From positions 310,001 through 374,000 of the forward strand of contig NZ_MOBJ01000006.1 in assembly GCF_003732225.1 (NCBI RefSeq): DNA of 64,000 bases. The letters run 5' to 3'. Made by a program: the position numbers and the translations under genes. Positions within the stretch are counted from its first letter, which is position 1. Each line of letters starts with the position of its first letter. The notes beneath the pieces are model-generated. The model saw only the letters and a program-made list of their open reading frames with translations, had not been told where the DNA came from and made no database searches. This DNA is from Pseudomonas brassicacearum (lineage in GTDB: Bacteria > Pseudomonadota > Gammaproteobacteria > Pseudomonadales > Pseudomonadaceae). Of the stretch, positions 48,736 through 56,434 are shown in pieces.

Positions 48736-49017
48736 CTACTGGGTGCGCTGGCCGTCCGCCGCACCCAGCACTTTCACCACATCATCGATCACCGCCTTGC
48801 TCATTTCCTGCAAGTAGTGCGACGCCCAGGCATAGCGGTCGGTACCGCGTTTCATGGCGGCGTCTTCGGCCAGCATCTTGGACAGGTGCAGCAAATCGGA
48901 AACATGGGACAGCGCTTCGCGGATCGGCACGCCGCTGTTGACGCGGAACAGGGCTTGATCGTTGTGGATGGAGAAGGGGGTGAGGCCGGCGGTTTTCAGA
49001 GGCAGAGGGTGGGGCAT
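48736..49017 (-). CDS. DUF3077-type small protein
   Basis: The 93-residue product ('LPLKTAGLTPFSIHNDQALFRVNSGVPIREALSHVSDLLHLSKMLAEDAAM...YAWASHYLQEMSKAVIDDVVKVL') fits the DUF3077 family common in Pseudomonas. AAGGAGC precedes the ATG. It has no signal peptide or membrane segment and consists mainly of helices. The function is unknown. It is flanked by two identical REPINs, one on each side. Confidence 0.82.
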   Translation of the reverse strand: MPHPLPLKTAGLTPFSIHNDQALFRVNSGVPIREALSHVSDLLHLSKMLAEDAAMKRGTDRYAWASHYLQEMSKAVIDDVVKVLGAADGQRTQ

Positions 49018-49621
49018 GGTCTAGCTCCTTGACTGTTGGGAGCCACTACATGTCATGTAGGGCACTGTTGCACCCTTGATTGTTTCGAGTTCTCACACCC
49101 GGTCACTGGACATTCAGCGACACGGAAACGATAGAGACCCGGTGCCAGGCGCGCAAGCCGGCGGGTTCTGGCGCAGGTGTAGGTCACAACGCAAGGCCGC
49201 GTAGCCCTCGACTGACACCGCGCCGCTTGGCATAAACACACGAAACCCTGTGGGAGCGAGCTTGCTCGCGATGACGTCGGCACATCCAACATCGAAGCTG
49301 CCTGATACGCCGCCATCGCGAGCAAGCTCGCTCCCACAGGGATCTCCACTGTCTTGAGAGTGTTGATCATTCCGACAACACCCGCTTATGGTGCTGCCCG
49401 CAAAATCCCTCATTAGCAGGCTCGTCCGCTCATCCAGAGCAGAGTTCGGGTGGTTATCGAGTAGTTGCGCCAGGATTGAATCGTTTCAGACGCCGGTATT
49501 GTGCGCCACCGAACAGACGCGGGCCGGTCGCTACTACACTCTAATGAACAGTCGGCGGCTGCCCATCCTGATGGTTATCGGCTTACCGCATCGTTTGTAT
49601 CGCTTGCATTGGAGTACAACC
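49018..49621. other. Intergenic region of 600 bases with a REPIN
   Basis: This region holds the REPIN at 49247-49338 and otherwise no gene that can be supported. Reading frames that cross the REPIN appear on both strands, but they read through the palindrome ('VGASLLAMA' translations) and are not credible. The last 200 bases before the SYLF gene may contain its promoter. Confidence 0.55.
49247..49338. repeat. REPIN, type 1, exact copy of the unit at 48598
   Basis: Identical over 92 bases, including the spacer, to the unit at 48598-48689 and in the same orientation. The identity stops at the ends of the element, so it marks a recent copying event of the element itself rather than a segmental duplication. 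Confidence 0.9.
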
Positions 49622-50182
49622 ATGACAACCTCACTACGCTCACTTCTGTTTATCGCTCTCGCAACCCTGTCGCTGGCTTCAACAGGTTTGCTCAATACCG
49701 CAAGCGCCGCAACGGCCGCGGACCTGGACCAGGATTCCCGGCATGCCTTGCAAATCCTCTACAAAGCCAATCCGGTGGCCGAGACCATGTCGCGCACTGC
49801 CAAGGCTGTGCTGGTGTTCCCGAAAGTTATCAAGGCGGGTCTGGTATTTGGTGGCAGTTATGGCGAGGGGGTCATGTTCAGTGGCTCAAAAGTAGACAAT
49901 TACTACAACACTGTGACCGGTTCATGGGGTTTGCAGGCGGGTGCCCAGTCCTATGCTTATGCCGTGTTCCTGATGACAGACAAGGCGGTTAAGTATGTCC
50001 GTGAGACCAAAGGCTGGGAAGTTGGCGTGGGCCCGACCGTCGTCCTGGTTGATGAAGGTCTGGCGAAAAATCTGTCTAGCTCGACGTTGAAGGACGATGC
50101 TTATGCGTTTGTCTTTGGCCAGCAAGGCCTGATGGCTGGCGTCAGCATTGAAGGCACCAAGATTTCGCTGATCAAACGATAA
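49622..50182 (+). CDS. SYLF (YSC84-like) lipid-binding domain protein, secreted
   Basis: The ATG at 49622 follows TTGGAG. The 186-residue product has a signal peptide ('LLFIALATLSLASTGLLNTASAAT') and the SYLF/Ysc84 domain: 'AKAVLVFPKVIKAGLVFGGSYGEGVMFSGSKVDNYYNTVTGSWGLQAGAQSYAYAVFLMTDKAV'. This family binds lipids and is found in periplasmic or outer-membrane proteins of bacteria. An extended reading frame upstream has no ribosome site and is not favoured. No operon partner is evident. A small imperfect hairpin (50208-50230) follows the stop, without a T-run. Confidence 0.86.
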   Translation: MTTSLRSLLFIALATLSLASTGLLNTASAATAADLDQDSRHALQILYKANPVAETMSRTAKAVLVFPKVIKAGLVFGGSYGEGVMFSGSKVDNYYNTVTGSWGLQAGAQSYAYAVFLMTDKAVKYVRETKGWEVGVGPTVVLVDEGLAKNLSSSTLKDDAYAFVFGQQGLMAGVSIEGTKISLIKR

Positions 50183-50476
50183 ATCCGATAACGAACAACT
50201 GGGGTATAGAGGCTGCCTAAGGCAGTCTCTCCCAGACTTGCGTATCGGCTAACTCGCAGTCGGTTGCGTGTTTTGCGCGGCCGTTTATAGGACCCAGCTC
50301 ATAGCACAAGCGAAATAACAACTACTGCGCATTTGATCAATTAAACAATGACGATATGTGTGTTGCCGTACAGACCGTACCCGATACTTGGGCCACTTTG
50401 GTGGTATGCAGCGCGCAGATCAGGGTCTCACTGCCTGCACATAATTCACTCACTTGCAGACTCAAGGAGAAAAGCC

Positions 50477-50635
50477 ATGAGCTTGGGACTCATTCTATTG
50501 ATCTTGCTGATTGTGCTGCTGTTTGGCGCCATTCCGACATGGCCGCACAGCCGAAGCTGGGGCTATGCGCCTAGCGGTTTATTGGGTGTCGTCGTTATTG
50601 TCCTGATTGTGTTGCTATTGCTAGGGAGAATTTGA
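50477..50635 (+). CDS. DUF3309 small membrane protein
   Basis: The 52-residue protein 'MSLGLILLILLIVLLFGAIP' continues with 'TWPHSRSWGYAPSGLLGVVVIVLIVLLLLGRI'. It has two membrane segments around a short polar loop with the 'WPHSRSWGY' motif of DUF3309. AAGGAG precedes the ATG. An upstream in-frame extension has poor composition. The family is widespread and often stress-induced, but no function is known. The 294 bases before it contain no gene. Confidence 0.85.
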   Translation: MSLGLILLILLIVLLFGAIPTWPHSRSWGYAPSGLLGVVVIVLIVLLLLGRI

Positions 50636-50863
50636 CACCCCTCGACAATCAACCCAGCGCTCAAGTGGTTGCGGTGAATAGTGGGGAGATATTCGCCGTG
50701 GGGGAGCGCAACACCACCACCTTCGCTTACCGCTACTTTCCGTCATCAGCCTGTCAATAATACAAACAGGTCTCCGTGCACTAGCGCACAGACTCAATCC
50801 GGCCACTACGCGCACTCTGAGTGCCAGGCAGATTATTGCTGCCAGTCATTTACCGGAGAACAC

Positions 50864-51325
50864 ATGAAAACCAGCCTGATGTTCAGTCATTCACTGACGC
50901 TTTCAAGTCTCGCCCTGGCCCTATTGCTCGGTTTGTCTCCCGTGGTGCTGCATGCAGCCACCGCAGAGCCGGTCGATATGTCGGCCGTACAGTTGGAACC
51001 GCAAGAGCAGAACGGAATCCGCTATCTGACGGGTGGCATCGGCCTGGATGAGTCAAAGGCCTTGCTCCAGACTCAGGGTTACAACCTTCACATGACCTTT
51101 TCAACAGGATCGGCCAATCAGTACGTCAGCAATGTCGATGTGGTGATCCAGAGCGAAAAAGGTAGCCCCCTGTTGTCGCTGAGTCAGGTGGGACCCATCG
51201 TGTACGCGCAATTGCCGGCAAACAAATACCTGGTCATTGCCAGTTTGAATGGCCATGAAGAGCGCCACACGATTGCACTCGATGGTAAATCCATCGAAAC
51301 GCTGAACTTGCATTGGAGTGAATAG
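50864..51325 (+). CDS. Secreted protein of unknown function
   Basis: The 153-residue product begins after a CGGAGA site. It has a signal peptide ('SLTLSSLALALLLGLSPVVLHAAT') and a beta-rich mature part ('GIRYLTGGIGLDESKALLQTQGYNLHMTFSTGSANQYVSNVDVVIQSEKGSPLLSLSQVGPIVYAQLPANKYLVIASLNGHEERHTIAL') resembling a carboxypeptidase-regulatory-like or Ig-like domain. The stop lies just before the start of the histidine kinase gene, so the two probably form an operon. It might be the periplasmic partner of an envelope-stress response, but nothing proves it. Confidence 0.72.
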   Translation: MKTSLMFSHSLTLSSLALALLLGLSPVVLHAATAEPVDMSAVQLEPQEQNGIRYLTGGIGLDESKALLQTQGYNLHMTFSTGSANQYVSNVDVVIQSEKGSPLLSLSQVGPIVYAQLPANKYLVIASLNGHEERHTIALDGKSIETLNLHWSE

Positions 51326-51326
51326 C

Positions 51327-52178
51327 GTGCAACCCGGCATTACGTATCACGGCACGTTTCATGAGATGAGGCTGTTCAAGACTGACGACCGGCCTCTCGC
51401 TGCACGCATGCTTGCCGGACGGCACCTGGCAACGAACCTAAAGCCCCAACACGCACTGGACGTTGCACAGGACGGGTTACGTAGCAACTATGCGGCGGCA
51501 GAAGACCGGGCGCTGTTCGCCGAACAGTTGATCGGGATTGTCAGTCACGATCTGCGCAATCCACTGGCGGCGATAAAAATGGCTTCGCAATTGCTCGGAT
51601 GCCGTGACTTGCCTCCTAAACAAGCACAAATACTCGGCCACATCACGCAGGCAGCAGAGCGTGCGCAGCGTCTGGTGGCAGACCTGCTGGACTTCACCCT
51701 GAGGCAAGTTGGGCGAAGCATTGCGGTTTCTCTCAAACCGGTTGATTTGCACACACTGGTGGGCGAATGCCTGGACGAGCTGAGTCTGGTGTTCCCTGAG
51801 CACACGCTGACCCATCTTTGTGTCGGCCAAGGTAATTTCATCGCCGACAGTGATCGGCTCTACCAGCTTATTGGCAATCTGGTTGCCAACGCGATTGCCT
51901 ATGGCACGGCTGAGGGTGGGGTTACGGTGTCTTCGCGGTTTGAGGGTCAAGTGATCATTGCCGTGCACAACCTTGGCACGCCGATCCCCTCAGAGCTGTT
52001 CGACAACCTGTTCGAACCGATGATTCGCGGCAGTCACGATAATGCGCGACTGCGCAGTGTCGGGCTCGGCCTGTTCATTGTGAGAGAGATTGTCAGAGCG
52101 CATCACGGCAATGTGAAGGTGAGCTCCTCGATAGAAGAGGGCACTACGTTTACGGCGACGTTTCCCCTGTCACGATAG
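51327..52178 (+). CDS. Membrane-less sensor histidine kinase
   Basis: The GTG at 51327 lies eight bases after GGAG. The 283-residue protein has a short N-terminal region, a HisKA box ('GIVSHDLRNPLAAIKMASQLLG') and an ATPase domain with N-box 'NLVANAIAYG' and G-box 'SVGLGLFIVREIV'. There is no membrane segment, no PAS/GAF domain and no receiver. It resembles the kinase core of bacteriophytochrome-type proteins with the sensor removed. No response regulator gene is adjacent, so the partner must be elsewhere. It is convergent with the first Crp/Fnr gene. Confidence 0.82.
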   Translation: MQPGITYHGTFHEMRLFKTDDRPLAARMLAGRHLATNLKPQHALDVAQDGLRSNYAAAEDRALFAEQLIGIVSHDLRNPLAAIKMASQLLGCRDLPPKQAQILGHITQAAERAQRLVADLLDFTLRQVGRSIAVSLKPVDLHTLVGECLDELSLVFPEHTLTHLCVGQGNFIADSDRLYQLIGNLVANAIAYGTAEGGVTVSSRFEGQVIIAVHNLGTPIPSELFDNLFEPMIRGSHDNARLRSVGLGLFIVREIVRAHHGNVKVSSSIEEGTTFTATFPLSR

Positions 52179-52183
52179 CCACG

Positions 52184-52939
52184 TCATAGCGGAGTCGAGT
52201 GGGTGTCGCTATAGCACTCGCATGACGCCGCCTCCAATCCCTTGCGGTCAAGAATCGTGATTTCACCACGGGTGTAGCGGATCAATCCACGCTGTTGCAG
52301 CGCACCGGCTGCCAGCGTCACGCCACTGCGCCGAACCCCAAGCATGTTCGCCAGGGACATGTGGGTCAGATGAAAGTGATTGCCGTGCGCACGATCGTGG
52401 GTCATCAGCAACCAGCGCGCCAGACGCGGCTCGATCTTATGAAAATGGGTACAGGCGGCGGTTTGAGCGAGCTGCATCATCTGCACATACAGGTACTGAT
52501 TGAGCCTGCGCAGTAATAACGGGCTCTCGCGCAATGCGACCTGCAGCTGTAAGCCACTCAACCTCAGGCACGTACCGGCGCCTTGCACCACGGCGCGCAT
52601 GGGGGCGGTATTAACCCCCAGAGCAAGCGTCGCCCCGAGCATCCCTTCATTACCGATCAGGCTCATTTGAAGAGGAGGGTGGCTGTACAGCGTAACCACT
52701 TGAGAGATGAACGCTGTTTGCGGGAAGTACACATGCAGGATCGGATGACCCGGCTCACACAGGACGGTGCCAACGGTCAGTTCGACTTTATCGCACTGCG
52801 CCTCCAGCCGGCCGTAGTCAATTTTCGACAGCCCCTGAAGTAGTCGGTTTTCTACTTGCCGCCCTGGTGTATTTGGCACACGAGCGTCCTGCAGCACAGT
52901 GGGCCCGGGTTGGGCGGGACAGGTGCCGAGCCGTCTCAT
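52184..52939 (-). CDS. Crp/Fnr-family transcriptional regulator, copy 1
   Basis: The 251-residue product has a cyclic-nucleotide-binding-like beta-barrel ('VELTVGTVLCEPGHPILHVYFPQTAFISQVVTL') and a C-terminal winged helix ('HMSLANMLGVRRSGVTLAAGALQQRGLIRYTRGEITILDRKGLE'). There is no N-terminal cysteine cluster, so it is not an oxygen-sensing FNR; residues of the cAMP phosphate pocket are also not evident. A second paralogue follows on the same strand. Target unknown. The C-terminus 'ASCECYS' matches the paralogue's 'LSCECYA'. Confidence 0.83.
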   Translation of the reverse strand: MRRLGTCPAQPGPTVLQDARVPNTPGRQVENRLLQGLSKIDYGRLEAQCDKVELTVGTVLCEPGHPILHVYFPQTAFISQVVTLYSHPPLQMSLIGNEGMLGATLALGVNTAPMRAVVQGAGTCLRLSGLQLQVALRESPLLLRRLNQYLYVQMMQLAQTAACTHFHKIEPRLARWLLMTHDRAHGNHFHLTHMSLANMLGVRRSGVTLAAGALQQRGLIRYTRGEITILDRKGLEAASCECYSDTHSTPL

Positions 52940-53008
52940 GCGTTAAGTGTGAGTGACTCCGATAGGGCCGGTCTGTTCGCTAGAACACGCAGGCGTCGGT
53001 CGCAGGCC

Positions 53009-53737
53009 TCAGCGAGTGGGCTTTAATGGAACGTAGGGCAGCAGGCGCTCGGTTTCTTTTCTGACCACGGCGTAGCACTCGCAGCTGAGTTTCTCGAGCG
53101 CGTCCCTGTCCAGCACCTTGATGTGGCCACGGGTGTATTCGATAACGCCCAGGCGTTGCAGCTTGCCGGCGGCATCGGTTACGCCTTCGCGGCGTACGCC
53201 GAGCATGTTGGCGATCAGTTCCTGGGTCATGATCAGTTGATTATCTTGCAGACGATCGAGGGACAGCAGCAACCAGCGGCACAATTGCTGATCAATCGAG
53301 TGGTGGCGGTTGCACACCGCGGTCTGGGCCATCTGCGTGATCAACGCCTGGGTGTAGCGCAACATCAACAGGAGCATCTCGCCGTGGCGGTTGAACTCAT
53401 CCTTGAGTCGCTGGCCGGGCAGCCGAAAAGCATGCCCGGCGCTCTGGACAATCGCCCGGCTCGGCGTGCTTTCGCCGCCCATGAATACGGCGATGCCGAT
53501 CAAGCCTTCATTGCCGACCACTGAAATTTCCGCCGATGCGCCGTTTTCCATCACGTACAGCAGGGACACGATGGAGTCGGTGGGGAAGTAGACATGCCGC
53601 AAGGCATCTCCGGACTCGTAGAGTACCTTGCCGAGCGGCAGGGTGACCGGTTCGAGGTAGGGCAACAAGCGTTCCAGTGCTTGTGCGGGAAGGGCCGCCA
53701 GCAGATGGTTCTGTTGTGGCCTGGGAGCATCAAGCAT
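53009..53737 (-). CDS. Crp/Fnr-family transcriptional regulator, copy 2
   Basis: From ATG 53737 the product is 242 residues; the frame continues 36 codons upstream and the start is uncertain. It is a paralogue of the adjacent gene, with a beta-barrel ('EPVTLPLGKVLYESGDALRHVYFPTDSIVSLLYVMENGASAEISVVGNEGLIGI') and a winged helix ('TQELIANMLGVRREGVTDAAGKLQRLGVIEYTRGHIKVLDRDALE'). The shared 'GNEG' and 'RREGV/RRSGV' motifs mark this as the group of Crp-like proteins found in many rhizosphere bacteria. No ligand is evident. It lies beside the other copy and the orphan kinase gene. Confidence 0.82.
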   Translation of the reverse strand: MLDAPRPQQNHLLAALPAQALERLLPYLEPVTLPLGKVLYESGDALRHVYFPTDSIVSLLYVMENGASAEISVVGNEGLIGIAVFMGGESTPSRAIVQSAGHAFRLPGQRLKDEFNRHGEMLLLMLRYTQALITQMAQTAVCNRHHSIDQQLCRWLLLSLDRLQDNQLIMTQELIANMLGVRREGVTDAAGKLQRLGVIEYTRGHIKVLDRDALEKLSCECYAVVRKETERLLPYVPLKPTR

Positions 53738-53871
53738 ATCCACTACCGTCCGAAGATGAGTTTCCCGATACCTACAGATTAATCCATGGGGCGCTGTGTA
53801 CATTGCCGCCGGGAACCGTTCGTCGGTTTGGCAGTGCGCGTTCATACCTCGGCCATGGACTGACGATGGCC

Positions 53872-55032
53872 CTAGAGACGGCCGTGATAAGCCGCATTGA
53901 AAATTTCTGCCGCGCCATTTCGTGTCAATGGCAGCGGGTTGCCGCCAGCGCAGGGGTCGACAATCGCCATGTCGGCGATCAGATCGACCTGCCGATCATC
54001 CACCCCCAGCTCAAACAGCGTATGCGGCACGCCGATGTCCTTGCGTAACTTGAGGACGAAGGCCAGAAAGCTGTCGAAGCCTGGGGATGGCAGTCGCAAG
54101 TAAGCCGCCAGGCGGGTGATGCGTTCTTCGATAGCCGGGCGATTGAACTTCAAGACATAGGGCATGAACGTGGCGTTGGTCATGCCGTGATGGGTGTCGT
54201 ACAGGGCGCCCACCGGATGTGAGAGCGCGTGTATCGCGCCCAGGCCTTTCTGGAAGGCGGTAGCGCCCATCGCGGCCGCTGCGAGCATTTCCGCGCGCGC
54301 CTCAAGGTCGGAGGGTGTGCGTACTGCCCGCACCAGGGCATTGGCCACCAGGCGCATGCCTTCGACCGCGATACCTTCGGCCATGGGATGAAAACCGGGA
54401 GCGCAGTACGACTCCAGGCAATGCGCAAAGGCATCCATGCCGGTGCCGGCGGTGACTTTTGTCGGCATGCCGACGGTGAGGGCCGGGTCGCTGATGACCA
54501 CCCGCGGCATCATTTTCGGATGGAAAATGATGCGTTTGGTATGCGTACTCTCATCAATGATCACCGCTGCACGGCCGACCTCGGACCCCGTACCGGCAGT
54601 GGTCGGCACCGCAATGATCGGGGCGATGCTGCTTTCGTCGGCGCGGGTCCAGTAGTCGCCGATGTCTTCGAAATCCCACACCGGTCGGGTCTGGCCGCTC
54701 ATGAAGGCGATGAGTTTGCCCATGTCCAGCCCGCTGCCACCGCCGAAAGCGACTACGCCATCGTGCTTGCCGGCGCGCCAGGCGTCGAGCCCGCCCGCCA
54801 GGTTGGCTTCAACCGGATTCGGTTTGAGGTCGCAGAACAGTTCTACGCCAAGGCCGGCGGCGCGCAAGGACTCCAGCGCCGCGGTGGTGATTGGCGCGCG
54901 CGCCAGGCCGCTGTCGGTGACCAGCAACGGTCGCTGGATACCTTGACTGCGGCAGGTTTCGGCCAGCTCGGCGATACGGCCAACACCGAAGTGGATGCTC
55001 GTGGGGTAGTTCCAGTTCGCGGTCAGGCTCAT
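53872..55032 (-). CDS. Iron-containing alcohol dehydrogenase
   Basis: The 386-residue protein has the group III alcohol dehydrogenase fold: nucleotide site 'VVAFGGGSGLDMGKLIAFM', then 'VPTTAGTGSEVGRAAVI', and the iron-binding histidines in 'GMDAFAHCLESYCAPGFHP' and 'AIHALSHPVGALYDTHHGMTNA'. It should oxidise an alcohol or reduce an aldehyde with NAD(P). It lies three bases after the aldehyde dehydrogenase gene, in the same operon as a glutamine-synthetase-like ligase. The three genes suggest breakdown of an amino alcohol or amine in gamma-glutamylated form. Confidence 0.9.
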   Translation of the reverse strand: MSLTANWNYPTSIHFGVGRIAELAETCRSQGIQRPLLVTDSGLARAPITTAALESLRAAGLGVELFCDLKPNPVEANLAGGLDAWRAGKHDGVVAFGGGSGLDMGKLIAFMSGQTRPVWDFEDIGDYWTRADESSIAPIIAVPTTAGTGSEVGRAAVIIDESTHTKRIIFHPKMMPRVVISDPALTVGMPTKVTAGTGMDAFAHCLESYCAPGFHPMAEGIAVEGMRLVANALVRAVRTPSDLEARAEMLAAAAMGATAFQKGLGAIHALSHPVGALYDTHHGMTNATFMPYVLKFNRPAIEERITRLAAYLRLPSPGFDSFLAFVLKLRKDIGVPHTLFELGVDDRQVDLIADMAIVDPCAGGNPLPLTRNGAAEIFNAAYHGRL

Positions 55033-55035
55033 GGC

Positions 55036-56427
55036 TTAGATCTCGTGGCGCAAATGGAAGGATTTGGCTCGGGTCAGGCTCTCAAAACCCAGGCGTGAAA
55101 GCGTGACGCCGCGCCCGCTGTTCTTCACTCCGGTCCAGGCCAAGGCCGGGTCCAGGTAATCGCAACGGTTCATGAACACGGTGCCGGTGGCGATCTCGTT
55201 GCCGATACGTTCGGCGGCGGCAAGATCCGCGGTCCAGATCGAGGCGCTGAGCCCGAACTCACTGTCGTTCATCAAGGTAATGGCTTCGTCGTCGCTGGCC
55301 ACCGGCATGATGCCGACTACCGGACCAAAGCTTTCCTCACGCATCACCGACATGTGATGGGTGACGTCGACCAACACCTGCGGTGCAAGGTAAGCGCTGC
55401 CCGGAGCGTCAGCAGCGAAGGTCTTCGGATCGATCAGCGCGGTGGCGCCCTTTGCCAGTGCATCGGCGATCTGCCCGCGCACGAATTCAGCGGCACTCGG
55501 ATTGACCAACGGGCCGAGCGTGGTGGCTTCGTCCAGCGGGTTGCCCAGCACGTATTGGCGGGTCAAGGTGACGAAGCGCTCGACGAATGCCGGGTAAATT
55601 TTTTCATCGACATAAATACGCTCGACAGCACAGCAGCTCTGCCCGGAATTGAAGAAGCTACCGTCCACCAGGTTTTCCACCGCATGTGCAAGGTTGGCGT
55701 CTGCCCGCACGTAAGCCGGGTCTTTGCCGCCGAGCTCCAGCCCCATGCCGAGGAAGTGCCCGGTGGCGGCGTTTTCCATGGCTTTGCCGGCGTTGACCGA
55801 GCCAGTGAAGTTCACCTGCTGCACCCGTCCAGAGGCAATGATCGCCGCGGTATAGGTATGATTGAGCAGCAGGTTATGGAACAGCCCTTCGGGCAGGTTG
55901 GCGCGGCGAAAGGCCTCGGCGAAACGTTCCCCGACCAATAGCGTTTGCGAGGCGTGTTTGAGGATGACGCTGTTGCCGGCCATCAGCGCCGGGATAATCG
56001 TATTGACCGCCGTCAGGTAAGGGTAATTCCAGGGCGCGACCACCAGGACCGTACCCAGCGGCTCGCGTTTGATCTGGCGCCGAAAACCCGCGATAGGCGT
56101 GGGTTCTATTGCTGCCAACGCTTCAGGTGCAATGGCGATCATGTGGCGGGCGCGCTCTTCGAAACCGCGCAACTCGCCGGCGCCAAAACGTACCGGGCGA
56201 CCCATCTGCCAAGCCAGTTCCGGCACTATTTCGGCCTTCATTGCCAGCATCGCGTCCACGGCGGCGCTGCATAGGGCGGCGCGTTCGCTCAGTGGCCGGC
56301 GCTTCCATAACGCCTGGGCGACTGCGGCAGCCGTCAGAGCCTGTTCGATCTGCGTCGCATCGGCGCAGTGGCGTTCGGCGTAGACCCGGCCATCGACCGG
56401 TGAGATGAGTTGAATCATTGAAGTCAT
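55036..56427 (-). CDS. NAD-dependent aldehyde dehydrogenase
   Basis: The 463-residue protein has the ALDH signatures: 'VVAPWNYPYLTAVNTIIPALMAGNSVILKH', catalytic glutamate region 'GLELGGKDPAYV', catalytic cysteine in 'FFNSGQSCCAVERIYV' and 'REESFGPVVGIMPV'. It would oxidise an aldehyde product of the neighbouring pathway. The gene lies between the ligase gene (seven bases upstream) and the alcohol dehydrogenase gene (three bases downstream), so it is part of one operon. The substrate is not given by the sequence. Confidence 0.9.
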   Translation of the reverse strand: MTSMIQLISPVDGRVYAERHCADATQIEQALTAAAVAQALWKRRPLSERAALCSAAVDAMLAMKAEIVPELAWQMGRPVRFGAGELRGFEERARHMIAIAPEALAAIEPTPIAGFRRQIKREPLGTVLVVAPWNYPYLTAVNTIIPALMAGNSVILKHASQTLLVGERFAEAFRRANLPEGLFHNLLLNHTYTAAIIASGRVQQVNFTGSVNAGKAMENAATGHFLGMGLELGGKDPAYVRADANLAHAVENLVDGSFFNSGQSCCAVERIYVDEKIYPAFVERFVTLTRQYVLGNPLDEATTLGPLVNPSAAEFVRGQIADALAKGATALIDPKTFAADAPGSAYLAPQVLVDVTHHMSVMREESFGPVVGIMPVASDDEAITLMNDSEFGLSASIWTADLAAAERIGNEIATGTVFMNRCDYLDPALAWTGVKNSGRGVTLSRLGFESLTRAKSFHLRHEI

Positions 56428-56434
56428 GGTGGCC

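Noticed and set aside
49053..49413. Small minus-strand frames crossing the REPIN at 49247
   Set aside because: They translate the palindrome itself and have no good ribosome site; similar 'VGASLLAMA' peptides appear at other REPINs in the window.
50208..50230. Rho-independent terminator after the SYLF gene
   Set aside because: The stem is imperfect with a very small loop, and no T-run follows; it is mentioned only as a possible structure.
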